Shown here in pieces: positions 24,183-34,149 of a stretch of 64,000 nucleotides of DNA. The stretch covers positions 7,695-71,694 of the forward strand of contig CALTTC010000009.1 in NCBI GenBank assembly GCA_943908425.1, given 5' to 3'. The DNA is from an uncultured Moraxella sp. (lineage in GTDB: Bacteria; Pseudomonadota; Gammaproteobacteria; Pseudomonadales; Moraxellaceae). The position numbers were made by a program, and so were the translations under genes. The notes under the pieces were generated by a model. That model was not told where the DNA came from and did no database searches. It was given only the letters and a program-made list of their open reading frames with translations. Within the stretch, counting starts at the first letter, position 1. Each line of letters opens with the position of its first letter.

Positions 24183-25532
24183 ATGCTAAACGTGATTATT
24201 TTGGCAGGGGGCAAAGGCACAAGAATGCATTCTGCCAAGCCCAAAGTGCTACAAACACTGGCGGGCAAGCCGTTAATTTGCCACGTTTTGGACAGCGTTG
24301 CCAAACTTGATAACCCGCACACGATAGTGGTTGATGGCTTTGGTGGTGAGCTTGTGCGTAAGCGACTACAAAGCTACCCTGTCCTTTTTGCCAAACAAAA
24401 AGAGCAACTAGGCACAGGCGATGCCGTCAAAACCGCCTTGCCCCATTTGCACGCCACAGGCAAAAGCTTGATTTTGTATGGCGATGTACCGCTGATTTCC
24501 CCCAAAACCTTACAACAGCTGATTGATGCCAATAGTGAAGGCATTGCGATGCTGACCGCCATCGTGGATAATCCTTTTGGGCTTGGGCGGATTGTACGCC
24601 AAGGTGGCAAGGTCATTGCCATCACCGAGCAAAAAGACGCAAACGAGCGCGAGCAAGCGATTAAGGAGATTAACAGCGGTATTTATTGCATTGACAACAC
24701 CTTACTGCAACAATTTATCCCAAAACTTACCAATAACAACGCCCAAAACGAGTACTATCTCACCGATGTTATTAAAATGGCAGTGGACACAGGCATTGGC
24801 ATTACCACCATTAGCCCAAATCTTGCCTTTGAGATTGAGGGGGTCAATGACCGCAAACAGCTTGCCAAGCTTGAACGCACCTATCAGGCATATTTAATAA
24901 CAAAGCTACAAGAGCAAGGGGTGCAATTTGCCGACCCAAGCCGTGTGGACATTCGTGGCACGCTGGTCTGTGGGCAAGATGTCTTTATTGATATTAACAC
25001 GGTTTTTGCAGGCAACGTGGTGCTGGGCGATGGCGTACAAATCGATGCCAATAATATCATTACCAACACCACGATTGGGGCTAATAGCCACATCAAAGCC
25101 AGCTGTGTCATTGATGACAGCACCCTTGGCGAGCGTGTCAGCGTAGGGCCTTTTGCCCATATCCGTCCCAAAACGGTGCTTGGCGATAGCGTCAAAATCG
25201 GCAATTTTGTTGAAACCAAAAAATCCCTACTGGGGGCGGGCAGCAAAGTCAATCATTTAAGCTATATTGGCGATTGTCAAATGGGACAAGCGGTCAATGT
25301 AGGAGCAGGCACCATCACTTGCAACTACGATGGCGTGCATAAATTTACCACCACCATCGGCGACAACGCTTTTATTGGCAGTAACACAAGCCTTGTCGCC
25401 CCTATCAGCATTGGCGTGGGAGCAACGATTGGGGCGGGGTCGGTCATTAGTAAAGACGCCCCTGAGCATAAGCTTAGCCTAGCCCGTGCCAGACAAGTCG
25501 TCATTGAACATTGGCAACGTCCCAAAAAATAA
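24183..25532 (+). CDS. glmU: Bifunctional UDP-GlcNAc pyrophosphorylase / GlcN-1-P acetyltransferase
   Basis: 449 aa, both domains. Pyrophosphorylase: LAGGKGTRMHSAKPKVL (residues 7-23), GDVPLI and NEYYLTDVI. Then a left-handed beta-helix acetyltransferase with NHLSYIGD, NVGAGTITCNYDG and repeated hexapeptides. Supplies UDP-GlcNAc for peptidoglycan and lipooligosaccharide. Excellent AAGGAG Shine-Dalgarno before the ATG. Confidence 0.97.
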   Translation: MLNVIILAGGKGTRMHSAKPKVLQTLAGKPLICHVLDSVAKLDNPHTIVVDGFGGELVRKRLQSYPVLFAKQKEQLGTGDAVKTALPHLHATGKSLILYGDVPLISPKTLQQLIDANSEGIAMLTAIVDNPFGLGRIVRQGGKVIAITEQKDANEREQAIKEINSGIYCIDNTLLQQFIPKLTNNNAQNEYYLTDVIKMAVDTGIGITTISPNLAFEIEGVNDRKQLAKLERTYQAYLITKLQEQGVQFADPSRVDIRGTLVCGQDVFIDINTVFAGNVVLGDGVQIDANNIITNTTIGANSHIKASCVIDDSTLGERVSVGPFAHIRPKTVLGDSVKIGNFVETKKSLLGAGSKVNHLSYIGDCQMGQAVNVGAGTITCNYDGVHKFTTTIGDNAFIGSNTSLVAPISIGVGATIGAGSVISKDAPEHKLSLARARQVVIEHWQRPKK

Positions 25533-25616
25533 GCGGTGGTTCAAAAATATAGACAAGCCACAAATACCCTTTGCTTAGGTAAGCTCTTGCTTAGGGATTA
25601 TTAGTGCTTGGTTTTT

Positions 25617-25646
25617 AGCGACTTATGCAAGCTTAAGTCGCTTTTG
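25617..25646 (+). terminator. Terminator behind glmU
   Basis: AGCGACTTA (25617-25625) pairs with TAAGTCGCT (25634-25642), 8-base loop, then TTT. Confidence 0.65.
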
Positions 25647-25805
25647 GCTTGGCTTTTATCCAGCTTCTATTTATCGCGTTTAATCTTTCACATTTAATCT
25701 TTAGTGAATCTACACTTGAGTATTACCAAGACTTATCCGCCAATGATTAACCCTACTCAAAACTTGCAATTTTTGCTATATTTTAACAATATTTAACAAA
25801 ACTAC

Positions 25806-25834
25806 TTGACATTTTAGCCAAAATCCTATTATAT
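25806..25834 (+). promoter_or_regulatory. Promoter of the opp cluster
   Basis: Consensus TTGACA (25806-25811) followed at 15-18 bases by TATTATATAT. A second box TGCTATATT lies upstream at 25774. Confidence 0.6.
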
Positions 25835-25843
25835 ATCACAAAT

Positions 25844-25867
25844 CCCAACGTCTTGTTGGGCGTTTTT
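25844..25867 (+). terminator. Terminator-like hairpin in the oppA leader
   Basis: CCCAAC and GTTGGG with a 5-base loop, then CGTTTTT. It sits directly after the promoter and 20 bases before the oppA start, as an attenuator would. Confidence 0.5.
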
Positions 25868-25887
25868 CCCACCATAAGGATATAGTT

Positions 25888-27564
25888 ATGCAAGCAGTTT
25901 TGCACAGAAGTTTTTTACCTGCCGCCATTGCCCTCGCCCTGTTCGGCTGTGGCGACAAGTCCACCCCTGCTACCCCTGCCACGGACAGCACCACCACCAG
26001 TAGCTATGACGGCACCGTGCCTGCCGATGCTGTGCTAGCAGAAACGCAGACCATGGTAATTGGCAATAGTGCCGAGCCAGAATCTCTAGACCCCCACAAA
26101 ACCTCTGGTGTACCTGAATCTAACATTATCCGCCAAATGCTAATTGGTCTAACTACCACCGACAACGACGGCAAAACCATCCCTGGTATGGCAACTGAAT
26201 GGCACACCGATGATAATAAGGTCTGGACGTTTAAAATCCGTGATGCCAACTGGAGTAATGGCGACCCAGTTACCGCCCACGACTTTGTTTATAGCTTTCG
26301 CCGTCTTGTTGATCCAGCGACCGCGAGCCCCTACTCAACGTATTTAGCTGATTTGACGATGCTAAACGCCCAAGACATCGTTGATGGCAAACAATCCCCC
26401 GATACTCTAGGCGTTAAAGCCATTGATGACAAAACTTTAGAAATTACCTTAGCCGAGCCTGTGCCTTACTTGCCAGATGCCTTGATGCACACCTCTGTTA
26501 AGCCTGTGAATCAAAAAGCGGTCGCACAATTTGGCGATAAATGGACAAGCCCTGAAAATTATGTCGCCAACGGTCCTTACAATCTAAAAGAATGGCAAAT
26601 CAACGAAAAAATTGTTCTAACGCGTAATCCCACCTATTATGACGACGCCAATACCACCATCAATGAAGTTACTTTATTGGCGGTCGGCGAGTCAAGTACC
26701 GAGGTCAATCGCTATAAAGCAGGCGAGATGGACATTACCTCAGGCGTGCCAGAAGAGCAGTTCCAACAGCTAAAAACAGAGCTTGGCACTCAGGTGAGCG
26801 TTCAGCCTAAGCTGTGTACCTATTATTATGAATTTAATAATACCAAACCGCCGTTTAATGACCCCCGCGTTCGCCGTGCATTGACACTTGCGATGGACAG
26901 AGAAACCGTTGCCGAAAAAATCTTAGGGCAAGGGCAAACCGCTGCCTATCAGTTAAATCCCACCTTTATTCAAGGGATGAATAACTACACCCCAGAATGG
27001 CAGTCGTGGAGCAAAGAGCAGCGTATTGCCGAAGCCAAAAGACTACTGGCGGAAGCGGGCTACAATGCTAGTAATCCTTTAAGCTTTGAATTGCTATATA
27101 ACACAAGCGATTCGCACAAAAAAATCGCAAGTGCCGCTGTTTCCTTTTGGAAAGATGGCTTAGAGTTTATTGATGCCAAGCTTGTCAATCAAGAATGGAA
27201 AACCTATCTTGAAACCAAGCGTAAGCAAGATTTTGAAATAGCGCGTGCTGGCTGGTGTGCTGATTATAACGAGCCATCTAGTTTCCTAAATATTTTCAAA
27301 TCAGGCAACTCACAAAACGCGGGTAAGTACAACAGCCCAACCTATGACGCGATTATGCTAAAAACACTAGGTGCTGATATAGATGCCAATGGACGTGCCG
27401 AGCTTTATCATCAAGCCGAAGCCGAGCTTGAAAAAGACAACCCTGCCATCTTTGTTTACCATTATGTCGGTCCAAAATTGATTAAGCCATATGTAGCTGG
27501 TTTCTCTGACAAAGACCCGCAAGACAACTGGCAGGTCAAGTACTACAAGGTTTTGGCACACTAA
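25888..27564 (+). CDS. oppA: Oligopeptide-binding lipoprotein OppA, copy 1
   Basis: 558 aa periplasmic solute-binding lipoprotein (SBP family 5) of the Opp ABC importer. Lipobox LFGC (Cys about 21), Thr/Ser/Pro-rich linker, then SAEPESLDPHKTSGV and the family signature WTFKIRDANWSNGDPVTAHDFVYSFRR-type region. AAGGA Shine-Dalgarno. First of three tandem paralogues; a 158-bp stretch at 26158-26315 is 98% identical to copy 2. Confidence 0.93.
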   Translation: MQAVLHRSFLPAAIALALFGCGDKSTPATPATDSTTTSSYDGTVPADAVLAETQTMVIGNSAEPESLDPHKTSGVPESNIIRQMLIGLTTTDNDGKTIPGMATEWHTDDNKVWTFKIRDANWSNGDPVTAHDFVYSFRRLVDPATASPYSTYLADLTMLNAQDIVDGKQSPDTLGVKAIDDKTLEITLAEPVPYLPDALMHTSVKPVNQKAVAQFGDKWTSPENYVANGPYNLKEWQINEKIVLTRNPTYYDDANTTINEVTLLAVGESSTEVNRYKAGEMDITSGVPEEQFQQLKTELGTQVSVQPKLCTYYYEFNNTKPPFNDPRVRRALTLAMDRETVAEKILGQGQTAAYQLNPTFIQGMNNYTPEWQSWSKEQRIAEAKRLLAEAGYNASNPLSFELLYNTSDSHKKIASAAVSFWKDGLEFIDAKLVNQEWKTYLETKRKQDFEIARAGWCADYNEPSSFLNIFKSGNSQNAGKYNSPTYDAIMLKTLGADIDANGRAELYHQAEAELEKDNPAIFVYHYVGPKLIKPYVAGFSDKDPQDNWQVKYYKVLAH

Positions 27565-27706
27565 GTACAGTCGCCACAACTATACAGCACGACAAATCAA
27601 GCCACCAATAATTGCCACATAATGATTATTGGTTGGCAACTATTTTATAGTTTTAGATAGATAGCTCTAAATAGCTAGTTTTTGGATAAATTTGGATAAA
27701 TCAGTG

Positions 27707-29359
27707 ATGAAATTAAATGCTTTAGCCCTTGGTTTAGGGGCAATGCTTGCCTTAACCGCCTGCAACGATAAACCACAAACTACAACTGATGGTAGCACAA
27801 CAACCGCCACCACTGCACCAACCAGTGACGGCGGGGCAGTACAAGCCATCACCATTAACAACGCCTCAGAACCTGAGACGCTAGACCCGCATTTGTCCTC
27901 TGGCGTGCAAGAATCCAACATTATTCGCCAGTACTTAGAAGGGCTCACAAATACCGACAACGACGGCAAAACCATCCCCGGTATGGCAACTGAATGGCAC
28001 ACCGATGATAATAAGGTCTGGACGTTCAAAATCCGTGATGCCAACTGGAGCAATGGCGACCCAGTTACCGCCCACGACTTTGTTTATAGCTTTCGCCGTC
28101 TTGTTGATCCCAATACCGGCAGTCCTTATTCTAGCTACCTAGAAGACGCCAAAATCTTAAATGCCACCGACGTTATCAACGGTAAGATGCCAACCGATAG
28201 CCTAGGCATCAAAGCCATTGATGACAAAACTTTGGAGATTACCTTAACCGAGCCGGTGCCTTATTTTCCAGATATACTCTTTCATAGTTCGGTTAAGCCA
28301 GTACACCAAAAAACCGTGGAGCAATTTGGCGATAGCTGGACGTCCCCTGAGAATATCGTGGTGAATGGACCGTTTAAGCCAAGCGAATGGGTTGTGAACG
28401 AAAAAATCGTCCTAACGCGTAACCCAACCTATTACGACAATGCCAATACCACTCTTGAAACCTTGACCATCTTGCCCATCTCCTCGGCAACCACCGACGT
28501 TGATCGCTATAAAGCAGGCGAGATTGATATCACCGCAAGCGAGTTGCCCCCTGAGCAATTTGCCACCTTACAACAAACCTTGGGCAATGAATTAAAAACT
28601 GCACCCACGTTGTGTACCTACTATTATGATTTGAACAACGAAAAACCGCCGTTCAATGATGTACGCGTGCGTAAGGCGATTGCCCTTGCCTCTGACCGCG
28701 AGACCATTACCGATAAAGTCTTGGGACAAGGGCAAGTACCCGCCTATCAGTTTACCCCCATCTCTACTGCGGGTAATATCAGTTACACCCCAGAATGGAA
28801 AGCGCTAAGCCAAGAAGCGCGTGTCGCCGAAGCCAAAAAACTACTGGCAGAAGCTGGCTACAATGCCCAAAATCCGTTAAAATTCACCTTACTATACGAC
28901 ACCAACGAGCAACACAAAAAAATCGCCGTTGCCGCCACCAGTATGTGGAAACAAAACTTAGATTTTGTGGATGTAGACTTGATTAATCAAGAATGGAAAA
29001 CCTATCTTGACAGTCGGCGTAATGGCAACTATGAAATGGCGCGTGCCAGATGGTGTGGGGATTACAACGAAGCCAGCACCTTCTTAAACTTGCGTAAATC
29101 CACCAATTCCAACAACAACGCACGCTACAAAAACCCTGAATACGATGCCATTATGGATAAGACCGTCTTGGCAGGAACAACGGACGCTGACCGCAAGGCA
29201 TTGTACGAGCAAGCCGAAGCCTTACTGGATAAAGACACCGCACATTCTAATATGTTCTACTATGCCAATGTGCGCTTAGTCAAGCCCCACGTGCAAGGCT
29301 ACTCCAATAAAGACCCCTTGGACAACTGGCAAGCCAAATACTGGTCGGTTGCCAAATAG
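27707..29359 (+). CDS. oppA: Oligopeptide-binding lipoprotein OppA, copy 2
   Basis: 550 aa from the ATG at 27707 (a TTG at 27692 is in frame but gives a non-typical signal). Lipobox LTAC. Same SBP family 5 fold as its neighbours, differing mostly in the lobes that line the peptide pocket, so it may widen the substrate range. Preceded by a TTTGGATAAA doublet; the GGAT is a distant Shine-Dalgarno. Confidence 0.92.
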   Translation: MKLNALALGLGAMLALTACNDKPQTTTDGSTTTATTAPTSDGGAVQAITINNASEPETLDPHLSSGVQESNIIRQYLEGLTNTDNDGKTIPGMATEWHTDDNKVWTFKIRDANWSNGDPVTAHDFVYSFRRLVDPNTGSPYSSYLEDAKILNATDVINGKMPTDSLGIKAIDDKTLEITLTEPVPYFPDILFHSSVKPVHQKTVEQFGDSWTSPENIVVNGPFKPSEWVVNEKIVLTRNPTYYDNANTTLETLTILPISSATTDVDRYKAGEIDITASELPPEQFATLQQTLGNELKTAPTLCTYYYDLNNEKPPFNDVRVRKAIALASDRETITDKVLGQGQVPAYQFTPISTAGNISYTPEWKALSQEARVAEAKKLLAEAGYNAQNPLKFTLLYDTNEQHKKIAVAATSMWKQNLDFVDVDLINQEWKTYLDSRRNGNYEMARARWCGDYNEASTFLNLRKSTNSNNNARYKNPEYDAIMDKTVLAGTTDADRKALYEQAEALLDKDTAHSNMFYYANVRLVKPHVQGYSNKDPLDNWQAKYWSVAK

Positions 29360-29482
29360 TAAGTGGTCGCGATATTCATTCGTCGCTAAGCTTAAATGGT
29401 TCAACAATTCACTGGGCAATCAAGACAAACTTGGTTGCCCACCCATCTAGGATAAGGTAAATCGCTCAACAAGGAGACAGTT

Positions 29483-31123
29483 ATGAGCCACCCCAATCTA
29501 TTAAAATACAGCATCGCCCTTGCTTTAATCGCCCTATTGCCTGCTTGTAACGACAGCAATAAATCTACTTCAACCACGACCGCCACCGAACAAACCGCCC
29601 CTACCGGCAAAAATGACGTGGTTATCGCCAATGGGGCTGAGCCTGAATCGCTTGACCCACAAAAAGCCTCAGACGGCGCCTCTTTTGTGATTGCACGCCA
29701 ACTGTTTTTGGGCTTAGTAGATATTGATGACAACGGCAAAACCGTTCCTAGTATGGCGAGCGAATGGAATAACGAAAACAACAAAGTGTGGACATTTAAA
29801 CTGCGTGATGCCAACTGGTCTGACGGCACACCCATTACCGCTCACGATTTTGTCTACAGTCTAAGACGACTCACCGACCCCAAAACCGCAAGTCCTTATG
29901 GCAGTTATTTGGTTGATGGTAAAGTATTAAATGCTGACGCTATCGCTGAAGGCAAGCTTGCCCCTGATACGCTTGGTGTGGTTGCCCTTGATGATAAGAC
30001 ATTACAAATCACCCTAAGCGAGCCTGTGCCTTACTTCGTTGATTTATTGGCACTGCCAGCAGTCTTTGCCGTCCCCCAAAAGACCGTTGAACGCTTTGGT
30101 GACCAGTGGACCGATCCTGCTAACATTGTCGTAAGTGGTGCCTATAAGCTTACCGATTGGGGGGTCAATAGCCACGTTACACTAGAACGCAACCCTGCTT
30201 TTTATGACAATGCCAACACCAGCATTGAAAAAGTTACCTTCTTGCCCATTACAGGCGTTGCCGAGATTAACCGTTTTAAGGCAGGGGAAGTGGACTTAAC
30301 AAGTGGCGTAGAACCTGAGCAATACCAAGCCCTAAAGGCAGAACTTGGTGAGCAAGTGCAATCCTCACCTTTACTATGCACCACGTATTTGGATATTAAC
30401 ACCAAAAAAGCGCCCTTTGACAATGTTGATGTGCGCCGCGCTTTAAATTTATCATTTGATAGACCGCTTTTCACCGACAAAGTGCTCGCCACCGGTCAAA
30501 AGCCTACCTATCAGCTAACCCCTGCTAGCACCGCTGGCATGGGCGATGTTACGCCAGACTGGGCAACACAAGATATGGCAACACGCAGTAAAGACGCCGT
30601 GTCACTCCTCACCAAAGCCGGCTATTCCAAAGACAATCCATTGCCCATTCAATTTGTATACACCTCAGGTGACACCGGCAAAAAAATCGTCTCTGCCGCC
30701 ACCGCCATGTGGAACGAAAACCTAGAAGGGCTAATCAAGATTGAGCCGGTAAATTATGAATGGAAAATGGTGCTAGAAAACCGCCGTCAGGGCAATTTTG
30801 ACATTGCTTTAGCGGGGTGGTGTGCCGATTATAACGAGCCGTCCACGTTTTTGAATACCCTAAAATCCAAAAACAGCAATAACGGCGCTTTTTACAAAAA
30901 TCCTGACTATGACAAGACCTTGGATGCCACCTTGCAAGTGGCTAGCAGTGATGAACGCACTAAATTGTACCACGATGCCGAGCGCATCTTACAAGCGGAT
31001 AGCCCTGTTATTCCCCTTTATACCCCAAGTGGCAACTACCTTATCAAGCCTTATCTAAAAGGGGTATCCAAAGACGACCCCACGCGTAGCTACAACATTC
31101 GCCACTGGCAAATTGCCCAGTAG
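29483..31123 (+). CDS. oppA: Oligopeptide-binding lipoprotein OppA, copy 3
   Basis: 546 aa, lipobox LPAC, AAGGAG Shine-Dalgarno. The most divergent of the three (GAEPESLDPQKASDGA, then WTFKLRDANWSDGTPITAHD). Followed by a strong terminator, so oppBCDF must rely on read-through or their own promoter. Confidence 0.92.
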   Translation: MSHPNLLKYSIALALIALLPACNDSNKSTSTTTATEQTAPTGKNDVVIANGAEPESLDPQKASDGASFVIARQLFLGLVDIDDNGKTVPSMASEWNNENNKVWTFKLRDANWSDGTPITAHDFVYSLRRLTDPKTASPYGSYLVDGKVLNADAIAEGKLAPDTLGVVALDDKTLQITLSEPVPYFVDLLALPAVFAVPQKTVERFGDQWTDPANIVVSGAYKLTDWGVNSHVTLERNPAFYDNANTSIEKVTFLPITGVAEINRFKAGEVDLTSGVEPEQYQALKAELGEQVQSSPLLCTTYLDINTKKAPFDNVDVRRALNLSFDRPLFTDKVLATGQKPTYQLTPASTAGMGDVTPDWATQDMATRSKDAVSLLTKAGYSKDNPLPIQFVYTSGDTGKKIVSAATAMWNENLEGLIKIEPVNYEWKMVLENRRQGNFDIALAGWCADYNEPSTFLNTLKSKNSNNGAFYKNPDYDKTLDATLQVASSDERTKLYHDAERILQADSPVIPLYTPSGNYLIKPYLKGVSKDDPTRSYNIRHWQIAQ

Positions 31124-31134
31124 TCAAAGCCCAC

Positions 31135-31167
31135 AAAAAAGCCCAATATTATGTTGGGCTTTTTTTA
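31135..31167 (+). terminator. Strong terminator between oppA copy 3 and oppB
   Basis: AAAAAAGCCCAA pairs with TTGGGCTTTTTT, 7-base loop, seven Ts. The binding proteins are thereby made in excess over the transporter. Confidence 0.9.
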
Positions 31168-31210
31168 GATAAATTTTTTATTACTGTGTGTATCCAAAAC
31201 GTTAATTTTA

Positions 31211-31219
31211 TGGTATAAC
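31211..31219 (+). promoter_or_regulatory. Possible oppB promoter
   Basis: TGGTATAAC is an extended -10 (TGnTATAAC) between the terminator and oppB. No matching -35. Confidence 0.4.
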
Positions 31220-31292
31220 TATTGTCTTGACATGTTAGCCTATGGCACCACAACGGCACCACAGGATATTACAAACTGGTTTAGGGAAAACT

Positions 31293-32213
31293 ATGTTTAA
31301 GCTTATTATCAAACGGCTATTGGAAGCCATTCCTACAATGTTTTTTTTGATTACCGTATCATTTTTTATGATGCGACTTGCCCCAGGCAGCCCATTTACT
31401 GGCGAAAAAAACTTACCACCTGCCGTGATGGCAAATATTGAAGCCAAATATCACCTAAACGAACCCATCTTAATGCAATATTGGCATTATCTGACAGGAC
31501 TGGCTCACGGTGATTTTGGACCGTCTTTTAAATATAAAGACCATACAATTAATAAATTACTTGCCGATACCTTGCCAGTATCGGTAGAAATTGGTGTATG
31601 GGCATTTATTATTGCCGTGCTTGTTGGCGTAACATTTGGGATTATTGCCGCCTTAAAACAAAATAGCGTCATTGATTATATTGTGATGACCCTAGCAATG
31701 GTGGGGGTTGCCATTCCAAATTTTGTGAAAGCGCCACTCATGGTGCTTGTTTTTGCGGTAATTTTGAAGTGGCTACCGGCAGGTGGCTGGAACAACGGTG
31801 CTCTACGCAATATGATTTTGCCTGTCACTGCTTTATCGCTTGGTTACGTTGCCGCCATTGCACGGATTATGCGTGGCTCCATGATTGAGACGATGAACAG
31901 CCAGTTTATTCGCACTGCACGCGCTAAGGGCTTGCCACTACGCCATATCGTATTAAAGCACGCCTTGCGACCTGCCATGCTACCGGTCATCTCTTATTTG
32001 GGGCCGGCGTTTGTTGGGATTATCACAGGCTCTATTGTGATTGAGGTGATTTTTGGCTTACCGGGCATTGGGCAATTATTCGTTAATGGCGCGCTAAACC
32101 GCGACTATAGTGTGGTGATGAGTCTAACCATTTTGGTGGGTATCTTAACGATATTTTTTAATGCGGTGGTGGACATTTTATACGCCGTCATTGACCCGAA
32201 AATCAAATATTAA
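31293..32213 (+). CDS. oppB: Oligopeptide ABC transporter permease OppB
   Basis: 306 aa from the ATG at 31293 (TTAGGG 6 bases upstream); an ATG at 31242 would add a non-conserved extension. Begins with FKLIIKRLLEAIPTMFFL, has six membrane spans and the EAA loop TARAKGLPLRHIVLKHALRP that docks the ATPases. 8 bases before oppC. Confidence 0.95.
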   Translation: MFKLIIKRLLEAIPTMFFLITVSFFMMRLAPGSPFTGEKNLPPAVMANIEAKYHLNEPILMQYWHYLTGLAHGDFGPSFKYKDHTINKLLADTLPVSVEIGVWAFIIAVLVGVTFGIIAALKQNSVIDYIVMTLAMVGVAIPNFVKAPLMVLVFAVILKWLPAGGWNNGALRNMILPVTALSLGYVAAIARIMRGSMIETMNSQFIRTARAKGLPLRHIVLKHALRPAMLPVISYLGPAFVGIITGSIVIEVIFGLPGIGQLFVNGALNRDYSVVMSLTILVGILTIFFNAVVDILYAVIDPKIKY

Positions 32214-32221
32214 GGACAATT

Positions 32222-33115
32222 ATGACTACAATCACCAACACATCAGATAATCAATCACTGGACGTGAAAGGGCGTAGCCTATGGCAAGATGCGTGGAAGC
32301 GCTTTCGCAAAAATCGTGCGGCGTTAATTAGCGGTGGCGTATTATTATTCGTGATGCTCTTTGTGGCAGTCGTACCAAGCCTTGCCCCTTTTGCCTATGA
32401 TTATACCGATTGGGGCAATATGCAAGCTGCGCCTAGTATGGCTAGTAAGCACTATTTTGGCACCGACAGCTTAGGGCGCGATTTGCTCGTGCGTGTCGCG
32501 ATGGGCGGACGTATCTCCTTGATGGTCGGTATTGCTGGCGCCTTTGTTGCCGTACTGGTCGGCACGGTCTATGGCGCTGTCTCTGGTTACCTAGGCGGTA
32601 AGGTGGATATGCTAATGATGCGCTTTTTGGAAGTGTTAAGCGCCTTTCCTTTTATGTTTTTTGTTATTTTATTGGTCACGTTATTTGGGCGCAATATTAT
32701 TTTGATTTTTGTAGCAATCGGCATGGTCTCATGGCTGGATGTCGCGCGTATCGTGCGCGGGCAAACGCTTGGCTTAAAAAATAAAGAATTCATTGAAGCG
32801 GCACACGTTGGCGGTGTCTCTGGTATTAATATTGTCATGCGCCATATCGTCCCAAACGTGCTTGGCGTGGTCGTCGTGTATGCCTCACTGCTCGTGCCTG
32901 GTATGATTATGTTTGAATCGTTTTTGAGCTTTTTGGGCTTAGGCGTACAAGAACCCATGACCAGTTGGGGGGCGTTATTACAAGAAGGCACCAAAACGAT
33001 GCAGGTTGCCCCTTGGCAACTTTTAGTACCAGCGGTGTTTTTGGTTGTGACGCTATTTTGTTTTAACTTTATGGGCGATGGTTTGCGCGATGCCCTAGAC
33101 CCCAAAGACCGCTAA
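32222..33115 (+). CDS. oppC: Oligopeptide ABC transporter permease OppC
   Basis: 297 aa. Soluble N-terminal arm (LWQDAWKRFRKNRAALISGG), then six spans; EAA loop FIEAAHVGGVSGINIVMRHI; late motif FLSFLGLGVQEPMTSWG typical of OppC/DppC. AAGGA Shine-Dalgarno. Confidence 0.95.
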   Translation: MTTITNTSDNQSLDVKGRSLWQDAWKRFRKNRAALISGGVLLFVMLFVAVVPSLAPFAYDYTDWGNMQAAPSMASKHYFGTDSLGRDLLVRVAMGGRISLMVGIAGAFVAVLVGTVYGAVSGYLGGKVDMLMMRFLEVLSAFPFMFFVILLVTLFGRNIILIFVAIGMVSWLDVARIVRGQTLGLKNKEFIEAAHVGGVSGINIVMRHIVPNVLGVVVVYASLLVPGMIMFESFLSFLGLGVQEPMTSWGALLQEGTKTMQVAPWQLLVPAVFLVVTLFCFNFMGDGLRDALDPKDR

Positions 33116-33129
33116 GTTAAGGATAGATG

Positions 33130-34149
33130 ATGTCAAACGATTTATTGCAAGTCAAAGACTTAAAAGTCAAATTTGCCACGGACGATGGCTTTGTTACGGC
33201 TGTTAATGGGCTTAATTTTAACTTACATGAAGGCGAGACACTCGGCATTGTGGGCGAATCTGGCTCAGGCAAATCCCAAACCGCCTTTGCCATTATGGGA
33301 CTACTTGCCAAAAATGGTAAAACTGAAGGCTCGGTATTGTTTAACGGCAAAGAATTGGTCGGCATGCGTCAGCGTGATTTAAATAAAATTCGCGCCAATG
33401 ACATTGCCATTATTTTTCAAGACCCAATGACCAGCCTAAATCCTTATATGAAAGTCGGTGACCAGCTGGCAGAAGTATTGATTTTGCATAAAGGCATGAG
33501 CAAAAAAGATGCTTGGAATGAATCCATAAAAATGCTAGATGCCGTTAAAATCCCCGAAGCCGCCAAACGTATCGGTATGTATCCGCACGAGTTTTCGGGC
33601 GGTATGCGCCAGCGCGTTATGATTGCCATGGCGCTGTTGTGCCGTCCCAAATTACTGATTGCTGATGAGCCAACTACCGCCCTTGACGTTACCGTACAAG
33701 CGCAAATCATGGTACTACTCAATGAGCTAAAGCGTGATTTTAATACCACGATTATTATGATTACCCACGATTTGGGCGTGGTTGCTGGGACTTGCGACCG
33801 TATTTTGGTGATGTATGCTGGGCGGACAATGGCGTATGGCAAGACCGAAGAGATTTTTTATAACCCAAGCCATCCCTATACCATTGGGCTGTTAGGTGCT
33901 ATTCCTAAGTTACACGACAGTGGCGATAGACTTGCCACCATTCCTGGCAATCCCCCCAATTTATTGAATCTACCGAAGGGTTGCCCATTTGTGGAACGCT
34001 GTAGCCATGCCATGAGTCAGTGCCGTGAAGCACCACCGCCTTTGGAATTCTTGCCCAACGAGCGCCAACGTGCCTGTTATTGGAAACCTAGCGCTGATGA
34101 ATTGCGCCTTGCCCAAGGCAACCCCCCTATCGCAACGGAGAGCGTATAA
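33130..34149 (+). CDS. oppD: Oligopeptide ABC transporter ATPase OppD
   Basis: 339 aa from the second of two adjacent ATGs, which is better spaced from AAGGA (33119-33123). Walker A GESGSGKS, signature SGGMRQRV, Walker B LLIADEPTTALD, plus the C-terminal Cys-containing oligopeptide extension (GCPFVERCSHAMSQC). Overlaps oppF by one base (TAATG). Confidence 0.96.
   Translation: MSNDLLQVKDLKVKFATDDGFVTAVNGLNFNLHEGETLGIVGESGSGKSQTAFAIMGLLAKNGKTEGSVLFNGKELVGMRQRDLNKIRANDIAIIFQDPMTSLNPYMKVGDQLAEVLILHKGMSKKDAWNESIKMLDAVKIPEAAKRIGMYPHEFSGGMRQRVMIAMALLCRPKLLIADEPTTALDVTVQAQIMVLLNELKRDFNTTIIMITHDLGVVAGTCDRILVMYAGRTMAYGKTEEIFYNPSHPYTIGLLGAIPKLHDSGDRLATIPGNPPNLLNLPKGCPFVERCSHAMSQCREAPPPLEFLPNERQRACYWKPSADELRLAQGNPPIATESV

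Larger units (their letters stand above)
25533..25887. other. Intergenic region glmU-oppA
   Basis: 355 bases holding the glmU terminator (25617-25646), two promoter candidates (25774-25782 and 25806-25834) and a leader hairpin (25844-25867). Confidence 0.7.
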
